From positions 30,968,082 to 31,032,081 of the forward strand of contig NC_067207.1 of assembly GCF_026262505.1 (NCBI RefSeq): a DNA stretch of 64,000 bases. The letters run 5' to 3'. The DNA is from Trichomonas vaginalis G3 (Eukaryota > Parabasalia > Trichomonadida > Trichomonadidae). The notes beneath the pieces were generated by a model. The model was not told the origin of the DNA and did no database searches. It was given only the letters and a program-made list of their open reading frames with translations. Positions 58,078 through 64,000 of this stretch are shown one piece after another. The position numbers and the translations under genes are program-made. Position 1 is the stretch's first letter. Each line of letters begins with the position of its first letter.

Positions 58078-58758
58078 TTATTCTTGACTTTGTTGTTGCA
58101 TTTGTTGCATTTGTTGTTCTTGAGCTATTTGTTGTTGAAGTTGTTCTTGTAATACAATACTTTCACCAGTTGCATCTTCCAATTCGAAACTTTCTGCCGT
58201 CATTGACAAATACATAGGACATAAAAGTTTTACAGGAACAAAGTTTGCGTCAACTAATGTCAACGTTATACTTGCCAAAGTGTTTGAGTTCACTAAGGTT
58301 GAAAATTCTGCATTCGAATGAACAATAGGCAAACCAGCAGAGAAAGTATTGTTTATACGCATAAGTATCTTTTGGTCATAATAGTTTCTGTCGACATTCG
58401 AATAACACTTTGAACCTAAGTTTGAAACAATATATAAGATTGGTGTGCTTAATGTCAATGGAATAGACATTCCTTGTATGACACCTTTTCCTGTTATAGG
58501 AAACTGTTGGTAGTAAAAACCAGAAATAAGTTTTGTATTATAGCTCATATCGTTTATAGTAAACTCAGTCGGACATCCAAACATAATGAAACCTGCTCTA
58601 GTTGCAGCACATGTTACACCCGTCCTTAAAGTATTAAATAAGTCAACAAAACCTGTTGGTGGTATATCTGAGTAAGTATCTTCAAAGGAGTATTTTTTAC
58701 CATTCACAACAATAAAGTCTTCTGGTGTCAAAAGAGCAAAACAGGCTTTAGTCGTCAT
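58078..58758 (-). CDS. Minor capsid (penton) protein candidate, 226 aa (B2)
   Basis: Intact, from MTTKACFALLTPEDFIVV. Short beta-strand-like segments throughout (FIMFGCPTEFTI, GVIQGMSIPLTLS, ITLTLVDANFVPVKLL), then an acidic stretch and a poly-Gln tail (QEQLQQQIAQEQQMQQ). Length and the strand pattern near the end fit the single-jelly-roll penton of Polintons. I assign it by size, composition and location near the capsid gene; a structure comparison would settle it. Copy A is frameshifted at the N-terminus. Confidence 0.55.
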   Translation of the reverse strand: MTTKACFALLTPEDFIVVNGKKYSFEDTYSDIPPTGFVDLFNTLRTGVTCAATRAGFIMFGCPTEFTINDMSYNTKLISGFYYQQFPITGKGVIQGMSIPLTLSTPILYIVSNLGSKCYSNVDRNYYDQKILMRINNTFSAGLPIVHSNAEFSTLVNSNTLASITLTLVDANFVPVKLLCPMYLSMTAESFELEDATGESIVLQEQLQQQIAQEQQMQQMQQQSQE

Positions 58759-58861
58759 TGTGTTTAAGGTTAGTTTACAATATCGTCCTTGAGGACTTTG
58801 TAAGTTTGTTGTTATAGAATTATATGACTCAGGGTTTTTAGTCGTAATAGTATATAAACCA
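58759..58861. other. Scar of the deleted 92-aa gene (B2)
   Basis: The flanks of the 92-aa gene of copy A meet here (GGTTTATATACTATTACGACT type on the minus strand), with about 250 bp missing. Confidence 0.65.
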
Positions 58862-59461
58862 TTATGTCTTCTGCCATTTACTTAGCAAAATAAATTTTAA
58901 TGAAATGTTGTGGTCGTCAAATATTTTTATAACGTCTGAGAAACTATATTTTAAGTTCAACGTTTCACCTCCTTTCATAACGTATATCTTGTCAATGACA
59001 TTATATGAAACACCACAGCAACTAATGTCGGGTTCTATTTCTTTGATGTTTATATCGTCTGCCTCTGTCAAAAGTTTCAATAGTTCTTTCAAAACTTCAT
59101 GAGGTGCAATGACATATGAGTTCACTTTTACAGGGTTGTGTTCGACCAAGTTTAACATTATACTTAAAGCTTGACAAATCTTCTCCTGAGTTTGAAGTTT
59201 GTCTTTCAGTTGTTGGTAGTCGTTTCGAATATCTGCAACAGAACTTAAGTCTCTGCTAACTTCAGGATATGTTGGTTCTTTTACAGGAACAATTGTTATA
59301 CCATCTTCGTCTTCGTATGGTTTCCCCACTTCAACATCTCTGTCTTTGACATTGACAATAACACTTTGACTGTTTGTTTGAGTTGGTGAATTTAACTTCA
59401 CATCTGCCACCGCCATTAAACCTTTTGAAACACTTACGCTTCTATTTTTCGGAAATGACAT
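58862..59461 (-). CDS. Polinton hypothetical protein, 199 aa (B2)
   Basis: Starts MSFPKNRSVSVSKGLMAVADV. It has a Ser/Thr-rich N-terminus, a coiled-coil-like middle (NDYQQLKDKLQTQEKICQAL), a CC pair and a hydrophobic end. An extra T lets the frame run eight residues beyond the stop of copy A. Divergent from the 122-aa gene across 18 bp holding TTTTACTTCGAATAAAAA, another bidirectional promoter-like spacer. Function unknown. Confidence 0.62.
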   Translation of the reverse strand: MSFPKNRSVSVSKGLMAVADVKLNSPTQTNSQSVIVNVKDRDVEVGKPYEDEDGITIVPVKEPTYPEVSRDLSSVADIRNDYQQLKDKLQTQEKICQALSIMLNLVEHNPVKVNSYVIAPHEVLKELLKLLTEADDINIKEIEPDISCCGVSYNVIDKIYVMKGGETLNLKYSFSDVIKIFDDHNISLKFILLSKWQKT

Positions 59462-59479
59462 TTTACTTCGAATAAAAAT

Positions 59480-59848
59480 ATGGACGCATTTGAGTATCTC
59501 TTCGAATTGAAGCAGAACAAAGTTTATACTCACAAACAATACAAATACATTGACAGAATAGTTCTTTACACAAACAATGGAAAATGTTATAGAATAGCAG
59601 TCTTTGCTGAACCTAAATATTTTCATAAAGCAAAGAAAGTTGGTATAACCGAGATGGTGAAAGTTCTTGACGTTGACAAAAATATAACAACAAAACTTAC
59701 AGATATTTCTAAAGGAAAGTTTATAATACAATATTATGTCAAAACTGGCGTACTGTCAATATTTGACGGAGAGAAGTCAGTTCAAGAACAACTTACTGGA
59801 CCTGCTGCCAAAATCTGCTCGATGGAAGCTGTCGTTATGCCAATCTGA
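59480..59848 (+). CDS. Polinton hypothetical protein, 122 aa, overlapping the capsid gene end (B2)
   Basis: MDAFEYLFELKQNKVYTHK.. with beta-like segments (RIVLYTNNGKCYRIAVF, KFIIQYYVKTGVLSIF). Its last 67 bp overlap, on the opposite strand, the 3' end of the capsid gene, so both C-termini share DNA. B1 holds only the second half. Unassigned. Confidence 0.6.
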   Translation: MDAFEYLFELKQNKVYTHKQYKYIDRIVLYTNNGKCYRIAVFAEPKYFHKAKKVGITEMVKVLDVDKNITTKLTDISKGKFIIQYYVKTGVLSIFDGEKSVQEQLTGPAAKICSMEAVVMPI

Positions 59849-61400
59849 GGAGCCCCAGCAGGTTTCATCGAACGAATCTTCAAAAGAGCATCTTCCGTGA
59901 AAAGTGCTATTGGTTTTGTAAACTTCTTTGCTCTCAATTCATCTGGACCGTCTCTGTCACCAGTATATTGTATTTGTACAGTACCAACAGTTGAAATACC
60001 ACCCATAAAGTCTTCTGAGTCAGCAAATGGAATGCCAAGCCAAAAGTTTGAACGGTCTCCATTTGTATATTGAGTTTTTTTGACCTCCTGTATGAGTCCA
60101 TACTTCACATATGGCATAATAGAACTTTGCATTTCAGGGTTAATGGTTGTTGTGAAGTTGTTGTTAAAGTTCATAGCATCTAATGTCAAGTTGTATGACC
60201 TCATATCCTCAACTGTAGAATATTCTTCTCTTGGATAATATTTGCCATCTATGTTTATATGATATTTAATACCAGGGTTGTAGAAACAAGAATAGTCATT
60301 TATAGTTCGTCTGAACAGTACAAACATAGTATCTGCATGTTTCATTGCAGTTGTTAAAGCAATATCTGTTCTTGCACCTGGGTCAGCACTTTGGTTTCCA
60401 ACTTCACCTGCAAAGTCTTTGACAGATATTTGGTGTATAGGGAACATAAGTGGAACTGCAATATATTTGCAGCTAAAGCATTTGAAATATCTGGGTCCAA
60501 CATATAGACTGCAAGTCTGCTTTCTATTCTCTTGCATTCAAATTTTTCGCATGTGAACTTAACTGGGTCCCAAGCAGTTCCAGCAGCATTGAAATAATAG
60601 TTTACTTCAGTGTTGAGGTTTGAGAAACCAAAGTCTAAGTCAACTTTGTCTTTGCAAAAGTCGGCGAATGACGTTTTATTTGTTCCCGTTACGTCTGTAA
60701 GAGTGAATGGGTCTTGTGTTGGTGCAATGACTAAGTTATTTTTGCTTGGAGTAAGTTCAATAGAAATTTTTCCTGCCCAGTTTGGCAAGTATCTTAAAAA
60801 CCTGAAGATGAGGAAAGATGACAAAGGAACTCTAAGTTTCAGTTTTACTTTAGTGGCAGCAGTTCCATCTGAACCAGAAAGGTTAACATAAACTCCTGGA
60901 ACGTTAGGGTCAAGTCTTCTTATTTTCTCAATAGTTGCATACTGGTCTGTTTGTTCTCTCGCTTGTGGTTGTACTGAGTTTCTCAAAGCGAACCATTCAT
61001 AGTTTGCCCATGTTACTGTTTGAACTAAGTCAGAGTTAGAATATATCTTATATCCCATGAAAACTTCTGGAGCATATTGGTATCCGACATAGAAAATTCC
61101 ATTGCAACCTTTCTTGTCAGACAACTTGGCAGAAGGTTTTATTTCAATGTCTTGTTCCACGTATAAGAATGAGTTGTCAATAGAAATAATATGAAATCTG
61201 TCGCAAGCAATATCTACTGTTGTTGAAGAACCTTCTCCAAACTCACCTACGTTTCCATAAGAAACAGCAGTTGTATATTCGTAAGTTCCAGGAACTATTT
61301 CTGACCTTCTAATGGCATTGTCGCATTCGTTATACCATTCGGAAACATTTCCGTTCATGGCATCCAAAACTGTTGGCGTTATATTCTGAGCGGCGTACAT
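59782..61400 (-). pseudogene. Major capsid protein (double jelly-roll), one frameshift (B2)
   Basis: About 540 residues in two frames (60354-61400, then to 59782), broken by one missing base near 60,468. It starts MYAAQNITPTVLDAMNGN. The mid-protein segment VPLSSFLIFRFLRYLPNWAGKI is the hallmark stretch of Polinton and virophage capsids, followed by ISIELTPSKNN. The second jelly roll includes DRSNFWLGIPFADSEDF and ends ILAAGPVSCS. It would self-assemble into an icosahedral shell with the penton protein. It is preceded by TATTTTTACCCATATGAA. Also broken in B1, so no intact capsid gene is in the window. Confidence 0.85.
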
Positions 61401-61549
61401 TTCATATGGGTAAAAATATAGAATAGTTGGATTTATGTGTCATAATAGAACCCACTCGTCCAAGCTTTACTTTCCTGACTGAGTTTTTAACTCTTCTTTT
61501 TCCTTCATTGCCACTACTTTCACTAGATGAAGTTACTTCTTCACTACTT

Positions 61550-63966
61550 TCACTTTGTTCTACTCTTTCTTCTTTGGTGTCGCTTTTGGTAACTTGCCCT
61601 CTGCTTCAAGTTGTTGCATCTTTGCCTCATGTTCACCTAGTATGTTGTAAAATTTCCCATGTCCTTTTTGCCTTTGGGCTCTGGTCGCCCATCTCAGGTA
61701 ACCTATATCCTAGAAAGATTTCGTCATAGTTTGTATTTGAGTCTTCGCGTATTGTTTGCATGACTCTTTCCTGAGTTTCCGGTTCAAGCTCTTCAAACAG
61801 AGCTTGTCCATATGGAATAAGCTCATTTCCAAATATATGTTTTGTAGCCATTCTGGTTTCTTTCCATGTTACCAATAATATCTTTTGTGAATGGGAAAGC
61901 TTTTACCCAATGTTTCAGTCTTGCGTCATTTATTTCTGTAGTTGGTTTTATTTTGTCAAGGAACATGTTTTTCAATACTAACATTTCATTTGGTACTGTC
62001 TATTTGAGTTTTCTTAAATATTCATCCTTTCTCGGTTCATTGTCTGCAAAGTAAGTTTTTATGACATTTTGCAAACTTTCGTTTGCAAGGTCATGTACAA
62101 TAGGTTCTCTTCCTTCTCTCTCCCTAACTTTCTTTCTAAACTCTTCACCAAATATACCATCTCTATGGTTCTGTGTAGTTCTTTGAGATAAATGTTCTAG
62201 AACGTCAGGTGTTATATTTCCTTCAGCCATGTTCATTTCATACTGGTCCAAAATATCTGCATCTTTCATATCTTTCAATGGCATTAAAAGCCGCGCTGAA
62301 AATACCAGCTATATCTGGTTCACCATTCACTTCCATTGCGTCTACAACTTCTTGGAATTTGGTTGTAAGTTTATGAACCACCTATCCGGATTAGCTTTAT
62401 GACCCCATCTCATTGTAGTTCCATAGTCTGCAGAAACAAAAGTAGGTTTGTTTCCATATTGGTTAGGTTCTGAATGAACTTTAAACAATGTTTCATTTCT
62501 ATATGTTTTGTTGAAATTTAACCTTTTATTTTCACCGAGTTCAGCCAAAGATTGAACGTTATATGGTCGTAAGTAAAAAGGATTGTTGTATTTGCGTACA
62601 TTTTTTTCAGTACTTCCATTCTATGCTGAATATTTTCATCTGATGTTGGAGTCTTTTGTATGTCGGCGAACATTTTTCGATATTCTTCTACTATGTCAGC
62701 CGAATTTTTCTTAGACTCTTGGAAAGATTCCATATTCTCCGCATACACTTGTTGAGGGTCAAGATTTTTCGGCTGTTCCAAATTTTCATCTAGTTCTGTG
62801 AAGTTAGTTTCCAAAGGAGGGACTTGTTCGTTTCCTTCAGGCTCTTCTAGCTGTTGTTGCTGAACTATTTCTTCCATGTCTGGTTGTATCTGAACTTCTT
62901 CCTGTTGAGTTTCTTGTACCTCATCTGCTGGCATTTCATATATTCCGAGACCGTTTTTAACAAGTTCCCTATCTAAGTCATCTGGACTCATAAACCTTTC
63001 TTCTTTCGTTCCGTCTCTATTTTTTACGCGTTTCATGAAGAGAGTTGAATTATCATTTAGCTCTGACACCAAATATCTCGGAGTAAATTCATTCATGTCA
63101 TTTGGATGATATGCTATTAAATCATATCCCTTAGCGAGCTTGTATTTTCCAGGTTTGAAATTATATCCCATTTGGTGCTGAGCCATAAAGCTAAATAGGT
63201 TCGGGTCAGTATTTCCTTCCTTGAACTTTCTAATAGCTTCTTTATATCTGTCACTAAAGTCAAGAGTATCTGGGTAACTATAATCTTTCTTAAGCATTTT
63301 TAAGAATTCTTGGTTTCCTTGTTCTCTACTTCTTTTATGTCCTTGCTCTGTTTGTGCTTGTTGTTGTGCAGGGTTTTGAACTGTTGGTTGTTGTGCTGGA
63401 TTTTGAACTGTTGGTTGTTGTGTTGGTTGTGGTGCTGGTTGTTGTTGTGGTGCTGGATTTTGAACTGTTGGTTGTTGTGTTGGTTTTGGTGCATGCCTGT
63501 GTCTGTGTCCATGTGACGATGTAAATGTTTTAGGTAGTCCTGGTGCAGGTGCTTCTCTTGGAGGGTTTGGTGGTATATAAGTTCCACTAGCTAGTATATA
63601 AGTTCCACCAGCTGGTATATAAGTTCCACCAGCTGGTATATAAGTTCCACCAGCTGGCACATATGTTCCATCTGCAGCATAATGTCCTACCTGACTTTTC
63701 GTTCTTAAGAAAGCATTTACTAGGTCTGTTTTGGTCTGTTGTAACTCTTTTTCTTGACTTTCCACAACAGTTGCTCTAACGGCGTCATAGGCACTTTGAA
63801 CTGCCTGTCTCGTTGCTGCATCTGTTATTTTCGTCATATTTTGTGCTACTTCTCTTAACTCTTTGTCGAAACCTTCAGACTTCAGTTTCTTTCCAGATGA
63901 GAAGTCGTTCACTAGTTTCACCTTACTATGAAGAGCTTCGAAGGCATTCTTAAAGTCGGCATTCAT
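61550..63966 (-). pseudogene. Large coiled-coil virion-associated protein, several frameshifts; 5' part outside window (B2)
   Basis: The N-terminal 482 residues of the 784-aa frame are open (62518-63966). They carry extra copies of a GGTYIPAxGTY repeat (about residues 105-130) compared with B1 and a different number of QNPAPQ units. Later pieces (62342-62548, 62000-62284, 61633-61875) lie in other frames because of several indels. The codons before 63966 stay open to the window edge (DEDSSNEAL), so the real start is outside. Confidence 0.7.
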
Positions 63967-64000
63967 TAAAGCTTCATTTGAACTGTCTTCATCCGCTTGT

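Overview
The window looks like a chromosome segment of the parabasalid Trichomonas vaginalis or a close relative. The DNA is AT-rich and every gene is intronless. The host genes are a C19 ubiquitin hydrolase, an M8 leishmanolysin-like surface protease and a C66-like surface protease, and the rest is mostly Maverick/Polinton DNA. The species is inferred from gene content and style, not from a database search.

Layout. (1) 1 to about 19,610 is Polinton copy A, which starts outside the window. Its order is: end of a 199-aa gene, 92-aa gene, minor capsid candidate, SF3 helicase, SSB-like protein, K/E-rich protein, packaging ATPase, two KilA-N proteins, a 311-aa protein, a proline-rich protein, a 286-aa virion candidate, protein-primed DNA polymerase B, small virion candidates, integrase, tail-fibre-like protein, a 282-aa paralogue of the 286-aa protein, two more small proteins, a membrane peptide and a Dam-like methyltransferase. 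It ends in a GC-rich hairpin and a T run. (2) 19,611-36,466 is host DNA. It holds a TTAA-type element, a C66-like protease gene broken by a frameshift and by a 3.74-kb foldback transposon (which itself carries a 1.58-kb element), an 1880-aa USP, a GP63-like protease, and about 2.3 kb of non-coding DNA rich in perfect hairpins. (3) 36,467-41,918 (B1) starts with the same hairpin in inverted orientation. It carries a large coiled-coil protein gene and a major capsid gene, both broken, and runs into a locally inverted segment. (4) 41,919-42,018 is a 100-N scaffold gap. (5) 42,019-64,000 (B2) is a nearly complete Polinton in the opposite orientation to A, running from the methyltransferase end to the large protein, which continues outside the window.

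How it works together. Polymerase B, integrase, SF3 helicase, SSB-like protein and packaging ATPase form the replication, integration and packaging set. The double-jelly-roll capsid protein, the minor capsid candidate, amphipathic-helix proteins, the fibre-like protein and the 282/286-aa proteins suggest a virion. A and B2 are nearly identical in sequence but carry different lesions: polymerase is open only in A, and integrase and helicase only in B2. Neither copy is fully intact, although most genes are open in at least one.

Most notable observations: a phage-type tail-collar fibre gene paired with a neighbouring gene across a shared bidirectional promoter, both with constant ends and divergent centres; a recurrent TTTTTA promoter-like motif just before most Polinton start codons; about 20 palindromic operator-like clusters with matched half-site variants beside the KilA-N genes; a terminal hairpin with compensatory changes between copies; and a TTAA element confirmed by an empty site in the sister copy.
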